Shown here one piece after another: positions 32,650-45,641 of a stretch of 64,000 nucleotides of DNA. A model generated the notes under the pieces. It saw nothing but the letters and a program-made list of their open reading frames with translations, ran no database searches and had not been told where the DNA came from. Source of the DNA: Manis javanica (Eukaryota; Chordata; Mammalia; Pholidota; Manidae); NCBI RefSeq assembly GCF_040802235.1, contig NC_133169.1, positions 43,159,034 through 43,223,033 on the forward strand, in the 5' to 3' direction. Positions within the stretch are counted from its first letter, which is position 1, and each line of letters starts with the position of its first letter. A program made the translations under genes and the position numbers.

Positions 32650-35600
32650 TTATGCTCCACATATGAGTGCAATCATTTGGTACTTGTCTTTCTCCACCTG
32701 GCTTATTTCACTGAGCATAATACCCTCTAGCTCCATCCATGTTGTTGCAAATGGTAGGATCTGTTTTTTTCTTATAACTGAGTAATATTCCACTGTGTAT
32801 ATGTACCACATCTTCTTTATCCATTCATCTACTGATGGACACTTAGGTTGCTTCCATATCTTGGCTATTATAAATAGTGCAGCAATAAACATAGGGGTGC
32901 ATCTGTCTTTTTCAAACTGGAGTTCTGCATTCTTAGGGTAAATTCCTAGAAGTGGAATTGCTGGGCCAAATGGTATTTCTATTTAGAGCATTCTGAGGAA
33001 CCTACATACTGCTTTCCACAATGGTTGAACTAATTTATATTCCCACTAGCAGTGTAGGAGGGTTCCCCTTTCTCCACAACCTCGCCAACATTTGTTGTTG
33101 TTTGTCTTTTGGATGGTAGCCATTCTTACTGGTATGAAATGGTATCTCATTGAGGTTTTAATTTGCATTACTCTGATGACAAGTAATGTGGAGTATCTTT
33201 TCATGTGTCTGTTGGCCATCTGGATTTCTTCTTTAGAGAACTGTCTATTCAGCTCCTCTGTCCATTTTTTAATTGGATTATTTGTTTTTTGTTTGTTGAG
33301 CTATGTGAGCTCTTTATATATTTTGGATGTCAACCCTTTATTGGATCTGTCATTTATGAATATATTCTCCCATTCTGTAGGATACCTTTTTGTTCTATTG
33401 ATGCTGTTCTTTGCTGTACAGAAGCTCTTCAGCTTGATATAGTCCCATTTGTTCATTTTTGCTTTTGTTTCCCTTGCCCAGGGAGATCTGTTCAAGAAGA
33501 GGTCACTCATGTTTATGTCTAAGAGATTTTTCCTATGTTTTTTCCTAAGAGTTTTATGGTTTCATGACTTACCTTCAAGTCTTTGATCCATTTCAAATTT
33601 ACCTTTGTGTATGGGTTAGAGAGTGATTCAGTTTCATTCTCTTACATGTAGCTGTCCAGTTTTTCCAGCACCATTTGTTGAAGAGACTGTCATTTCCCCA
33701 CTGTATGTCCATGGCCCCTTTATCTAATATTAGTTGACCATATATGTTTGGATTAATGTTTGGAGTCTCTATTCTGTTCCATTGGTCTGTGACTCTTTTC
33801 TTGTGCCAGTACCAAATTGTCTTAATTACTGTGGCTTTGCAGTAGAGCTTGAAGATGGGGAGTAAGATCCCCCCCCCAACTTTATTCATCCTTCTCAGGA
33901 TTGCTTTAGCTATTCGGGGTCTTTGGTGTTTCCATATGAATTTTTGAACTATTTGTTCCAGTTCATTAAAGAATCCTGTTGGTAATTTGATACGGATTGC
34001 ATCGAATCTGTATATTGCTTTGGGCAGGATGGTCATTTTGACGATATTAATTCTTCCTAGCCAGGAGCCTGGGATGAGTTTCCATTTCTTAGTGACCTCT
34101 TTAATTTCTCTTAAGAGTGTCTTACAGTTTTCAGAGTGTAGGTCTTTCACTTCCTTTGTTAGGTTTATTCCTAGGTATTTTATTCTTTTTGATGCTATTG
34201 TGAATGGAATTGTCTTCCTGATTTCTCTTTCTATTAGTTTATTGTTAGTGTATAGGAAAACCACAGATTTCTGCGTGTTAAATTTGTATCATGCAACTTT
34301 GCTGAGTTCCGATATTAGCTCTAGTAGTTTCAGAGTGGAGTCTTTAGGGTTTCATTATGTACAATATCATGTCATCTGCAAACAGTGACAGTTTGGCTTC
34401 TTCTTTACCAATCTGGATTCATTGTATTTCTTTGTTTTGTCTAGTTGCTGTGTCTAGGACCTCCAGTACTATGTTAAATAACAGTGGGGAGAGTGAGCAT
34501 GCCTGTCTTGTTCCCGATCGCAGAGGAAAAGTTTTCAGCCTCTCGCTGTTCAGTATGATGTTAGCTGTGTGTTTATCATATATGGCCTTTATTGTGTTGA
34601 GGAACTTGCCCTCTATACCCATTATGTTGAGAGTTTTTATCATGAATGGATGTTGAATTTTGTCAAATGCTTTTTCAGCATCTATGGAGATGATCATGTG
34701 GTTTTTGTCTTTCTTTTTGTTGATGTGCTGGATGATGTTGTTGGATTTTCGAATGTTGTACCATCCTTGCATCCCTGGAATGAATTCCACATGGTCATGG
34801 AGTATGATCCTTTTGATGTATTTTTGAATTTGGTTTGCTAATATTTTTTTGCGTATTTTTGCATCTACGTTCATCAGCGATATTGGTCTGTAGTTTTCTT
34901 TTTTGGTGGGGTCTTTGCCTGATTTTGGTATTAGGGTGATGTTGGCTTCATAGATTGAGTTTGTGAGTATTCCCTCCTCTTCTATTTTTTGGAAAACTTT
35001 AAGGAGAATAGGTATTATGTCTTCTCTCTATGTCTGATAAAATTCTGAGGTAAATTCATCTGGCCAGGAGATTTTGTTCTTTTGTATTTTTTTGATAACC
35101 ACTTCAATTTCATTGCTGGTAATTGGTCTGTTTAGATTTTCTGTTTCTTTCTGGGTCAGTCTTGGGAGGTTGTATTTTTCTAGGAAGTTGTCTATTTCTC
35201 CTAGGTTTCCCAGCTTGTTAGCATACTACTCTCTAATAATTCTTTGTATTTCTGTGGGGTCCGTCGTGATTTTTCCTTTCTCATTTCTGATTCTCTTGAT
35301 GTGTGTTGACTCTCTTTTCTTCTTAATACGTCTGGCTAGAGGCTTATCTATTTTGTTTATTGTCTCGAAGAACCAGCCCTTGGTTTCATTAATTTTTCCT
35401 ATAGTTTTATTCTTCTCAGTTTTATTTATTATTTATTGGTCTTTATTATGTCCCTTTTTCTGCTGACCTTAGGCCTCATTTGTTCTTCATCCTCCAATTT
35501 CAATAATTGTGATATTAGACCATTTATTTGGGATTGTCCTTCCTTCTTTAAATATGCCTGGATTGCTATATACTTTCCTCTTAAGACTGCTTTTGCTGTA

Positions 35601-36459
35601 TCTCACAGTAGGTGGGGCTTTGTGTTGTTGTTGTCATTTGTTTCCATATATTGCTGGATCTCCATTTTAATTTGGTCATTGATCCATTGATTAGGAGCAT
35701 GTTGTTAAGCCTCCATGTGTTTGTGAGCTTTTTTGCTTTCTTTGTATAACTTACTTCTAGCTTTATACCTTTGTGGTCTGAAAAGTTGGTTCGTAGGAAT
35801 TCAATCTTTTGAAATTTACTGAGGCTCTTTTCGTGACCTAGTATGTGGTCTATTCTGGAGAATGTTCCATGTGCACTTGAGAAGAATGCTTATGCTGTTG
35901 CTTTCGGATGTAGAATTCTATAGATGTCTATTAGGTCCATCTGTTCTAGTGTGTTGTTCAGTGCCTCTGTGTCCTTACTTATTTTCTGTCTGGTGTATCT
36001 GTCCTTTGGAGTGAGTGGTGTGTTGATGTCTCCCAAAATGTATGCATTGCATTCTATTTCCTCCTTTAATTCTGTTTGTATTTGTTTCACATATGTTGGT
36101 GCTCCTGTATTGGGTGCATATATATTTATAACGTTTATATCCTCTTGTTGGACTGAGCCCTTTACCATTATGTAATGTCCTTCTATATCTTTTGTTACTT
36201 TCTTTATTTTGAAGTCTATTTTGGCTGATACTAGTATTGCAACACCTGCTTTTTTCTCTGTGTTGTTTGCATGAAATATCTTTTTCCATCCCTTGACTTT
36301 AAGTCTGTGCATGTCTTCGGGTTTGAGGTGAGTCTCTTGTAAGCAGCATATGGATGGGTCTTGCTTTTTTATCCATTCTATTACTCTGTGTCTTTTGATT
36401 GGTGCATTCAGTCCATTTACATTTAGGGTGATTATTGAAAGGTATGCACTTATTGCCAT
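32650..36459 (-). pseudogene. L1 copy B ORF2, broken
   Basis: Endonuclease start MAISAYLSIITLNVNGLNAP is open from 36459 to 35890 (LQETHLKPED, LGDINTPLTP). The reverse transcriptase is open at 34874-34419 ([27 protein letters not shown], with the usual G replaced by A). The FADD metal site is present as FADDMILY around 34360-34385, though in a shifted frame. Later pieces are open at 34264-33599 and 33510-33301; the C-terminus at 32892-32650 (MFIAALFIIAKIWKQPKCPS). At least several frameshifts and stops. Confidence 0.9.
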
Positions 36460-36654
36460 TGCAGGCTTTAAGTTTGTGGTTACCAAAGGTTCAAGGTTAG
36501 CTTCTTTACTATCTTACTGTCTAACTTAACTTGCTTATTGAGCTATTATAAACACGGTCTGATGATTCTTTATTTCTCTCCCCTCTTATTCCTCCTCCTC
36601 CCTTCTTCATATATTGGGTGTTTTGTTCTGTGCTCTTTTTAGGAGTGCTCCCAT

Positions 36655-37511
36655 CTAGAGCAGTTCCTGTAAGATGCCCTGTAGAGGTGGTTTGTGGGAG
36701 GCAAATTCCCTCAACTTTTGCTTGTCTGGAAATTGTTCAATCCCTCCATATTTAAATGATAATCGTGCTAGATACAGTATTCTTGGTTCAAGGCCCTTCT
36801 GTTTCATTGAATTAAGTATATCATGCCATTTTCTTCTGGCCTGTCAGGTTTCTGTTGAGAAGTCTCATGATAGCCTGAGTGTTTTCCTTTGTAGGTGACC
36901 TTTTCTTTCTCTCTGGCTGCCTTTAATACTCTGTCCTTGTCTTTGATCTTTGCCATTTTAATTATTATGTGTCTTGGTGTTGCCCTCATTGGATCCCTTA
37001 TCACGGGAGTTCTGTGTACCTCTGTGGTCTGAGAGGACTTTTCCTCCCCTAGTTTGGGGAAGTTTTTGGCAATTATTTCTTCAAAGACACTTTCTATCCC
37101 TTTTTCTCTCTCTTCTTCTTCTGGTACCCCTATAATGCGGATATTGTTCTGTTTCAATTGGTCACTCAGTTCTCTTAATATTCTTTCATTCTTGGAGATC
37201 CTTTTATATCTCTCTGCATCAACTTCTCTGCATTCCTGTTCTCTGTTTTCTAGTCCATTAATGGTCTCTTGCATCCCGTCCATTCTGCTTTGAAGTCCTT
37301 ACAGAGATTCTTTTATTTCTGTATTCTCCCTCCTTAGTTCTTGCATATTTCTCTGCAAGTCCATCAGCATGGTTATGACTTTTGTTTTGAATTCTTTTTC
37401 AGGAAGATTGGTTAAATCTATCTCCCCAGGTTTCTTCTCAGGGGAAGATGTAGAAGATTTCGAAGATGTCTGGGTTAGTCTTGTCTGGATCAAATTTCTT
37501 TACCTTTTCAT
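36655..37511 (-). pseudogene. L1 copy B ORF1, broken
   Basis: Starts ATG at 37511 but the fourth codon is TAA (ATGAAAAGGTAA). An open piece follows, 37493-37299 (EIDLTNLPEKEFKTKVITML), ending at a TAA. The next piece, 37283-36804, holds the heptads (RISKNERILRELSDQLKQNN) and RRM (IIGVPEEEEREKGIESVFEE, RHIIIKMAKIKDKDRVLKAA). The C-terminal domain is frameshifted. Ends at TAG 36655. Confidence 0.9.
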
Positions 37512-38360
37512 GTTGATAGGTGCAGTGATAGGTGCAGTTGATAGGTGCATTCTTCTCAAGCTATTGACTCATCTGTCAGCTGGGAGAGTCAAAACTCTTT
37601 CCACTTGCTCCTGGCCTTTCTTTACTGGGACAACTGCGACCCCCTAGTGGCTTGTGTTGGGCAATTGTATGTAGACTGGGTCTCTGTATCTTGCCCGGCC
37701 AGTATGGAGGAAGCTCCCATGCTGTGGGCATCGCCAGCCTCAGGCTTCTGCTCTGCTATGGTGGGGCCCCAGAGGGGTAATGGACAGGGGGCTGTTTGGC
37801 TGTTTACCTCTGTGAGGGGTCTCAGAGCTGTTGCTCAGGGTATTAGTGTGGCCAGAGTTCCCTGGAATTTCCAGCTGATGGACTGTGACCCTGGATGCTT
37901 CTGTCCAGCTGTGGGGACCCTGTCCCTTTAAGACTTTCAAAAAGCACTCACATTTCTTTGTCACAGGGGCACCAGCTTCAGGACCCGCTCACAGGTCTTA
38001 CTGTCTTGCTTCCCTAGTTTCCAGCACCCCATGCATGCACTGTGTCTGTGCTCTGGTGCGGATGGCTAGGGCTGGGTGTTTAGCAGTCCTTGGCTCCCTC
38101 TCCCTCCCCGCTCCGACTCCCCTACTCCTGCCAGGAGCTGGGGTGAGGGGCCTCAGGTCCCGCCAGGCTGAGGCTTGTATCTTACCCCTTTTACCAGGCA
38201 CTGGGTTCTCGCAGGTGTGGATGTAGTCTGGCTGTTGTCCTGTGCCTTCTGGTCTCTCTTTTAGGCATAGTTTATTTGTTGTATTTTCAAAGATATATAT
38301 GTTTTTGGGAGGAGATTCACACTGTCCTACTCATGCTGCCATCTTGGCTCCGCTTTCTTT
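37512..38360 (-). promoter_or_regulatory. L1 copy B 5'UTR (promoter region)
   Basis: GC-rich leader of the reverse-strand L1. It carries one copy of the TTAAAGGGACAGGG monomer core (about 37917-37930, reverse strand) and the conserved first bases GAGCCAAGATGGCAGCATGA at 38331-38353. Promoter function is inferred from the L1 family. Confidence 0.6.
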
Positions 38361-39070
38361 TTTAAGGTTGTATTTTCCTGAAAAAGTCTCTCATGGAAGC
38401 CTGGACTTATCTCCATGGTTGGTGCTCCTCTCTTCATCCTGAGGTTCCATCCTTTGGAGGAGTAAGTCCCAGAGAAAGAGTATATAGAAAGTAAGCATTT
38501 TTTTGAGTCTTGATCTGAAAAGTCTTTATTTTGCCCTTGCACTTGAGTATCCTGACAGAGAATTCTAGGTTAGAGATAAACATTCCATTGTCTTCTGCCC
38601 TCCCAGATTACCTTTGAAAAACTGAAAGCCATTCTAATTCCTAGTATTTTGAAAGTGGCATCCTCCTCGCCCCTTTCCCTCTCTTTGAGCTTGGAGGAGC
38701 TTCTATCCCTGCTCAGTATTCTGAAATTTTATGATGATGGGCTAGAATCTTGGCAGGTCTTTATACTATGAAAGCCCCTGTCCTTTAGTTCTGGGAATTT
38801 TTCAATTGTTTTGTTGATACTTTTTCCCCTTTCCTTTATTTCTCTCTTTTTAGAGCCCTTAAGCCTTAGCTACTGGATATCCTGGATTGGCATTCTCTTT
38901 TCTTTGACCTTCCTTTCTTTCTTGTTTTTTGTTGTTTTTTATTTTCTGAGAATTTTCATTAATTTTATCTTCTAACTCTTCTGTTGAGTTTTTAATGTCA
39001 GCTACCATGCTTTTAATTCCTGAGAGCTCCCCTTAAAATTTTTTGGACTGTTTCTTTTAACATACTGTTA
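38361..39070 (-). mobile_element. Older LINE fragment, part 2, between two L1 insertions
   Basis: Resembles reverse-strand L1M/HAL1-type sequence: TTTATTTTGCCCTTGCACTT, AGAGAATTCTAGGTTAGAGA, CCATTGTCTTCTGCCCTCCC, ATTTTCATTAATTTTATCTT. Stop-dense. It seems to be one old element split by L1 copies B and C. Confidence 0.55.
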
Positions 39071-39414
39071 TTTTTTTTATTTTAGTATCATTAATCTACT
39101 ATTATATGAAGAACTTTATGTTTACCAGGCTGCCCCCTTCAACAAGTCCCCCTCACATACCCCTTCACAGTCAATGTCCATCAGCATAATAAGATGCAGT
39201 AAAATCACAACTTGTCTTCTCTGTGTTGCACAGCCCTCCCTGTGCCCCCTCAACATTATACATGCTAATTCTAATGCCCCCTTTCTTTTTCTCACCCTTA
39301 TCCCTCCCTTCCCACCCATCCTCCACAGTCCCTTTCCCTTACATAACTGTTAGTCCATTTGTGGGTTCTGTGATTCTGCTGCTGTTTTGTTCCTTCAGTT
39401 TTTCTTTGCTCTTA

Positions 39415-42400
39415 TACTCCACATACGAGTGAAATCATTTGGTTTCTCCACCTGGCTTATTTCCCTAAGCATAATACCCTCTAGCTCCATCCATGTTGTT
39501 GAAAATTGTAGGATTTGTTTTCTTCTTATGGCTGAATAATATTCCATTGTGTATATGTACCATATCGTCTTTATCCATTCATCTACTGATGGACATTTAG
39601 GTTGCTTCCATTTATTGACTAATGTAAATAGTGCTGCAATAAACATAGGGGTGCATCTGTCTTCTTTAAACTGGGCTGCTGCATTCTTAGGATAAATTCC
39701 TAGAAGTGGAATTGCTGGGCAAATGGTATTTCTATTTTGAGCTTTATGGGGAACCTCCATATTGCTTTCCACAATGGTTGAACTAATTTACATTCCCACC
39801 AGCAATGTAGGAGGGTTCCCCTTTCTCCAAAACATTGCCAATATTTGTTGTTGTTTGTCTTTTGGATGATGGAAATCCTTACTGGTGTGAGGTGACATCT
39901 CATTATGGTTTTAATTTGCATTTCTCTGATGACAAGCCATGTGGAACATCTTTTCATGTGTCTGTTGGCCATCTGAATTTCTTCTTTAGAGAACTATCTA
40001 TTCAGCTCCTTTGCCCATTTTTTAATTGGATTATTTCTTTTTTGTTTATTGAGGTGTGTGAGCTCTTTATATATTTTCGATGACAACCCGTTATCGGATC
40101 TGTCATTTATGAACATGTTCTCCCATATTGTAGGATACCTTTTTGTTCTATTCATGGTGTCCTTTGCTGTACAGAAGTTTTTCAGCTTGATATAGTCCCA
40201 CCTGTTCATTTTTGCTTTTGTTTCCCTTGCCTGGGGAGATATGTTCATGAAGAAGTCACTCATGTTTATGTCCATGAGATTTTTGCCTATGTTTTTTTCT
40301 AAGAGTTTTATGGTATCATGACTTACATTCAAGTCTTTGATCCATTTCAAATTTACTTTTGTGTATGGGGTTAGACAAAGATCCAGTTTCATTCTCTTAC
40401 ATGTAGCTGTGCAGTTTTGCCACCACCAAGTGTTGAAGAGGCTGTCATTTCCCATTGTATGTCCATGGTTCCTTTATCATATATTAATTGACCAGATATG
40501 TTTGGGTTAATGTCTGGAGTCTCTACTCTGTTCCCCTGGTCTGTGGGTCTGTTCTTGTGCCAGTACCAAATTGTCTTGATTACTGTTTCTTTGTAGTACA
40601 GCTTGAATTTGGGAAGTGAGATTTTCCCTGCTTTATTCTTCCTTCTCAGGATTGCTTTGGATATTTGGGGTCTTTTGTGGTTCCATATGAATTTTAAAAC
40701 TATTTGTCCCAGTTTGTTGAAGAATGTTGTTGGTATTTCGATAGTAATTGTATTGATTCTGTAGATTACGTTAGGCAGGGTGGCCATTTTGACAATATTA
40801 ATTCTTCCTAGCCAAGAGCATGGAATGAGTTTCCATTTGTTAGTGTCCTCTTTAATTTATTCTGAGTGTCTTGTAGTTTCCAGTGTATAGGTCTTTCACT
40901 TCCTTGGTTAGATTTATTTCTAGGTATTTTATTGTTTTTGATGCAATTGTGAATGGAATTGTTTTCCTGATTTCTTTTTCTGATAATTCATCCTTAGTGT
41001 ATATAGGAAAGCAACAGATTTTTGTGTATGAATTTTGTATCCTGCAACTTTGCTGATTTCAGATATTAGTGCTAGTAATTTTGGAATGGAGTCTTTAGGG
41101 TTTATATGTACAATATCATGTAATCTGCAAATAGTGACAGTTTGACTTCCTTTTTACCAATCTGGATGTCTTGTATTTCTTTGCATTGTCTGATTGCTGT
41201 GGCTAGAACCTCCAGTACTATATTGAATAACAGTGGGGAGAGTGGGCATTTCTGTCTTGTTCCTAATCTTAGAGGAAAAGCTTTCAGCTTCTTGCTGCTA
41301 AGTATGATGTTGGCTGTGTCTTTGTCATATATGGCCTTTATTATGTTGAGGTACTTGCCCTCTATACCCATTTTGTTGAGAGTTTTTATCATGAATGGAT
41401 GTTGAATTTTGTAGAATGCTTTTTCAGTATGTATGGAAATGATCATGTGGTTTCTGTCCTTCTTTTTGTTGACGTGGTGGATGATGTTGATGGATTTCTG
41501 AATGTTGTACCAGCCTTGCATCCCTGAGATGAATCCCTCTTGGTCATGGTGTATGATTCTCTTGATGTACTTTTGAATTCAGTTTGTTAATATTTTGTTG
41601 AGTATTTTTGCATCAATGTTCATCAGGGATATTGATCTGTAATTTTCTTTTTTGGTGGGGTCTTTGCCTGGTTTTGGTATTAGAGTGATGCTGGCTTCAT
41701 AGAATGAGATTGGAAGTATTCCCTCCTCTTCTATTTTTTGGAAAACTTTAAGGAGAATGGGTATTATGTCTTCTCTATAAGTCTGATAAAATTCAGTGGT
41801 GAATCCATCTGGCCTGGGGGGTTTGTTCTTGGGTAGTTTTTTATTACCACTTTAATTTCTTTGCTGGTAATTGGTCTGTTTAGATTTTTCTTCCTTGGTC
41901 AGTCTTGGAAGGTTCTATTTTTCTAGTTAGTTCTCCATTTCTTCCAGGTTTTGCAACTTGTTAGCATATAGATTTTTGTAGTATTTTCTAATAATTTTTT
42001 GTATTTCTGTGGGATCCATTGTGATTTTTCCTGTCTCATTTCTGATTCTGTTGATGTGTGTAGATTCTCTTTTTCTCTTAATAAGTCTGGCTAGGGGCTT
42101 ATCTATTTTGTTTATTTTTTCAAAGAACCAGCTCGTGGTTTCATTGATTTTTTCTATTATTTTATTGTCCTCAATTTTATATATTTCATCTCTGGTCTTT
42201 ATTATGTCCATCCTTCTTCTGACTTTGGGCCTCATTTGTTCTTCTTTTTCCAGTTCCAATAATTGTGACTTCAGACAATTCATTTGGAAATGTTCTTCCT
42301 TCTTTAGATAGGCCTAGATTGCTATATACTTTCCTCTTAAAACTGCTTCCACTGCATCCCACAGAAATTGGGGCTTTATGCTGTTGGTCATTTGTTCCTG

Positions 42401-43219
42401 TGTATTGCTTGATCTCTGTTTTAATTTGGTCATTGATCCATTGATTATTTAGAAGCATGTTGTTAAGCCTCCATGTATTTGTGTACCTTTTTGTTTTCTT
42501 TGTACAATTTATTTCTGGTTTTATGCCTTTGTGGTCTGAGAAGTTGGTTGGTAGAATTTCAGTCTTTTTGAACTTACAAAGGCTCATTTTGTGGCCCAGT
42601 ATGTGGGCTATTCTGGAGAATGTTCCATGTGCACTTGAGAAGAATATGTATCCTGCTGCTTTTGGGTGTAGAGTTCTGTAAATGTCTGTTAAGTCCATCT
42701 GTTCTAGTGTGTTGTTCAGTGCCTCTGTGTCCTTACTTATTTTCTGTCTGGTGGATCTATCCTTTGGAGTGGGTGTCATGTTGAAGTCTCCTAAAATGAA
42801 TGCATTGCATTCTATTTTCTCCTTTAATTCTGTTAGTATTTGTTTCACAAATGTTGGTGCTCCTGTATTGGGTGCATATATATATTTATAATAGTTACAT
42901 ACTCTTGTTGGGCTGACCCTTTTATCATTATGCAATGTCCTTCTTTATCTCTTGTTACTTTCTTTATTTTGAAGTCTATTTTGTCTGATACCAGTAGTGC
43001 TACACCTGCTTTTTTCTCCCTATTGTTTGCTTGAAGTATGTTTTTCCATCCCTTGACTTTTAGTCTGTGTATGTCTTTGGGTTTGAGGTCAGTCTCTTGT
43101 AAGTAGCATATAGATGGGTCTTGTTTTTTTATCCATTCTATTACTCTGTGTCTTTCGATTGGTGTATTCAGTCCGTTTACATTTAGGGTGATTATTGAAA
43201 GATATGTACTTATTGCCAT
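39415..43219 (-). pseudogene. L1 copy C ORF2, broken
   Basis: Endonuclease from MAISTYLSIITLNVNGLNTP (43219), open to 42845, then another frame 42935-42186 (LGDFNMTPTPKDRS, FSSAHGTFSRIAHIL, with the catalytic SRIDHIL reading SRIAHIL, an Asp lost). The reverse transcriptase is open at 41521-41102 ([26 protein letters not shown]) and its metal box reads FADYM, losing an Asp. C-terminal pieces are open at 40787-39994 and 39972-39395. Multiple lesions. Confidence 0.9.
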
Positions 43220-43527
43220 TGCAGGCTTTAGACTTGTGGTTATCAATGGTTCAAGGTTAACTTCTTTCCTATCTGTCTAATTTAACTTGCTTATTAAGCT
43301 ATTATAAGCACAGTTTGATGATTCTTTATTTCTCTCCCTTATTATTCTTCCTCCTCCATTTTTTAATGTTAAGTGTTTTATTCTGTGTTGTTTTGTGTTT
43401 CCTTTGAATGCTGTTGTGAGTATTTGATTTTATTTTTTGCCCTTAGTTAGTATTTGGTTGGTCTCCTTTCTTTGGTGTGATTTTATTTTCTCTGGTGACA
43501 TCTATTTAGCCTTAGGAGTGTTTCCAT

Positions 43528-44378
43528 CTAGAGCAGTCCCTCTAAAATACCCTGTAGAGGTAGTTTGTGGGAGGCAAATTCTCTCAACTTTTGCTTGTCT
43601 GGGAATTGTTTAATCCCTCCTTCATATTTAAATGATAATCGTGCTGGATACACTATTCTTGGTTGAAGGCCCTTCTGTTTCATTGCATTAAATATATCAT
43701 GCCATTCTCTTCTGGCCTGTAAGGTTTCTATTGAGAAGTCTGATGATAGCCTGATGGGTTTTCCTTTGTAGGTCACCTGTTTTCCTCTCTCTAGCTGCCT
43801 ATAATACTCTGTTCTTGTCTTTGATCTTTGCCCTTTTAATTACTATATGTATTGGTGTTTTCCTCCTTGGGTCCTTTGTGTTGGGAGTTCTGTGGGCCTC
43901 CATTTTCTGAGAGACCATTTCTTCCCCAAGTTTGGGGAAGTTTTCAGCAATTATTTCTTCAAATACACTTGCTATCCCTTTCTCTCTCTTCTTGTTGCAG
44001 TAACCCTATAATGGAAATATTGTTCCATTTGGATTGGTCTCACAGTTCTGTTAATATTCTTTCATTCCTGGAGATCCTTTTATCTCTCTCTGCCTCAGCT
44101 TCTCTGTGTTCCTGTTCTCTGATTTCTATTCCATTAATGGCATCTTGCACCTCATCCAGTCTGCTCTTAAGTCCTTCCAGAGATTGTTTTATTTCTGTAT
44201 TTTCCTTCCCAACTTTATCCTTTAACTCTTGCATAGATCTCTGCAGGTACATCAGCATGGTTATGACCTATATTTTTAATTCTTTTTTGGGGAGATTGGT
44301 TAAGTCTATCTCCACAGACCGTCTCTCAGGGGTTGTGTGAGTAATTCTGGACAGGACCAAATTCTTCCTCCTTTTCAT
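43528..44378 (-). pseudogene. L1 copy C ORF1, broken
   Basis: Start ATG at 44378 (MKRRKNLVLS). The coiled-coil portion is open at 44258-44040 (MLMYLQRSMQELKDKVGKEN, SRLDEVQDAINGIEIREQEH, RISRNERILTEL). Frameshifts follow, and the C-terminal domain is open at 43776-43528 (YKGKPIRLSSDFSIETLQAR, ARLSFKYEGGIKQFPDKQKL), ending at TAG. Confidence 0.9.
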
Positions 44379-45447
44379 GGTAATAGACATAGCTGTAGGC
44401 AGGTAGCATGTGTGTCAGCTGGGAGAACAAACTCCTTTCCTGCTTTCTGGTTGACTTGCCATTCTCTGCTGCCTTTGTCGGTTACCCACACTCATGGAAC
44501 AGCCTCTGGGTTAATCCCCTAAGCTGCTGTGGGTGGTATCTCCTTCAGAGCAGTGCAGAGCCCTGTGCGGAGTGGCAAGCACGCCAGGTGTGTTCTCCTA
44601 TGAGAGCGGCGCCCCTGCCAGGCATGTGAGTACTGGTGGCAGCCTTTGTTCAGGCCCGGGTGGCTGTGCGCTGGGAGGAAATTCTGGCCAGCTGCTTGGG
44701 GTACAGCTGCTCCTGAGCCCCTCTGGAGCCACCGCCACCAGCATGGGTGTCTCCCAGGCACCTCTGGCACTGCTGCTGCTGCACGCACCCACTACCCGCC
44801 TCAGGTGTGTGCAGCCACTCTCCCGCTGGGCTGGTGTTTCAGGACCTGCACCAGCTGGAGTAATGACTGGCTGGCTGCTTATGACCCTGAGGGGCTTCAG
44901 GGCTGTGCTGCCACCCAGGGGTTAGGATGCCTGGAGTTCCCCAGGATTCCCAGCTGCTGGGCTGAGTGTGCCGGGATGATTTCATCCAGCTGTGAGGTCC
45001 CTGTCCCTTTAAGACTTTCAAAAAGCTCTCACTTTTCTTTTGTCCCAGGGGAGCCAGCTGCGGTGACCCGCTTGCACATTTTACTTTTCCGTTTCTCTAA
45101 TATCCAGCACACCATGCACCATGTGTCTGTGCTCCCAGTGTGGATTACTAGAGTTCACTGTTTAGTAGTCTTGGGCTTTCACTCCCTCCCCTCTCTGACT
45201 CCTTTCTTTCCAACCGGGATCTGGGGTGACGGTGGGGGCACTTGGGTCCCACCAGGCCATGGCTGGTATCTTACCCCCTTTGTGTGATGCTGAGTTCTAG
45301 CAGATGTAGATGTAGCCTGCCAGTTGTACTATATCCACTGGTCTCTCTTTTAGGAATAGTTGTATTTGTTGTATTTTTAAAAATATGTATGTTTTTGGGA
45401 GGAGATTTCTGCTGAACTACTCATGCTGCCGTCTTGGCTCCTCCCTC
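44379..45447 (-). promoter_or_regulatory. L1 copy C 5'UTR (promoter region)
   Basis: GC-rich leader, with a single monomer-type unit (TTAAAGGGACAGGG core, reverse strand, at about 44998-45012). The long GC-driven open frames on both strands at 44519-45287 are part of this UTR and not genes. Confidence 0.6.
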
Positions 45448-45641
45448 CTGATTGTTCTTTAAAAAAAAATTCCTCTGCATGTTCTTTTCCTTTACCTAGC
45501 CTTTATTTTTATTTTGAAAGAATTTACTGAATAAGTAGTGCATATTTGGATGTGAAGAAAATATTCAGTGAAGGATGAAGGTCTCTTCCCACTTCTGTCC
45601 TTCATTCCCATCTCAGTGATCCCATCTGTCATCTTCACCAG
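45448..45641. other. Old LINE remnant (part 3) and unassigned flank
   Basis: TTCTTTAAAAAAAAATTCCT continues the T/A-rich old element after L1 copy C. The remainder to 45641 is unassigned. Confidence 0.4.

Larger units (their letters stand above)
32305..38360 (-). mobile_element. Near full-length LINE-1, copy B
   Basis: Reverse strand: 3' end at 32305 (T-run, i.e. the poly(A) tail), 5' end at 38360 next to GAGCCAAGATGGCAGCATGA. A 9-bp TSD, TTTAAGGTT, flanks it at 32296-32304 and 38361-38369. It has the full set of parts (5'UTR, ORF1, spacer, ORF2, 3'UTR) with many lesions. Only one ~134-bp-type monomer is present in the 5'UTR. Confidence 0.94.
39071..45447 (-). mobile_element. Near full-length LINE-1, copy C
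   Basis: Reverse strand: T-run and 3'UTR from 39071, 5' end near 45447 next to GGAGCCAAGACGGCAGCATG. ORF1, ORF2 and both UTRs are present, about 6.4 kb, same subfamily style as copy B. I see no convincing TSD, so the ends are approximate by a few bases. Confidence 0.93.

Noticed and set aside
44519-45287. Overlapping 130-213 codon frames that look gene-like
   Set aside because: They lie in the GC-rich 5'UTR of L1 copy C and match its leader structure.
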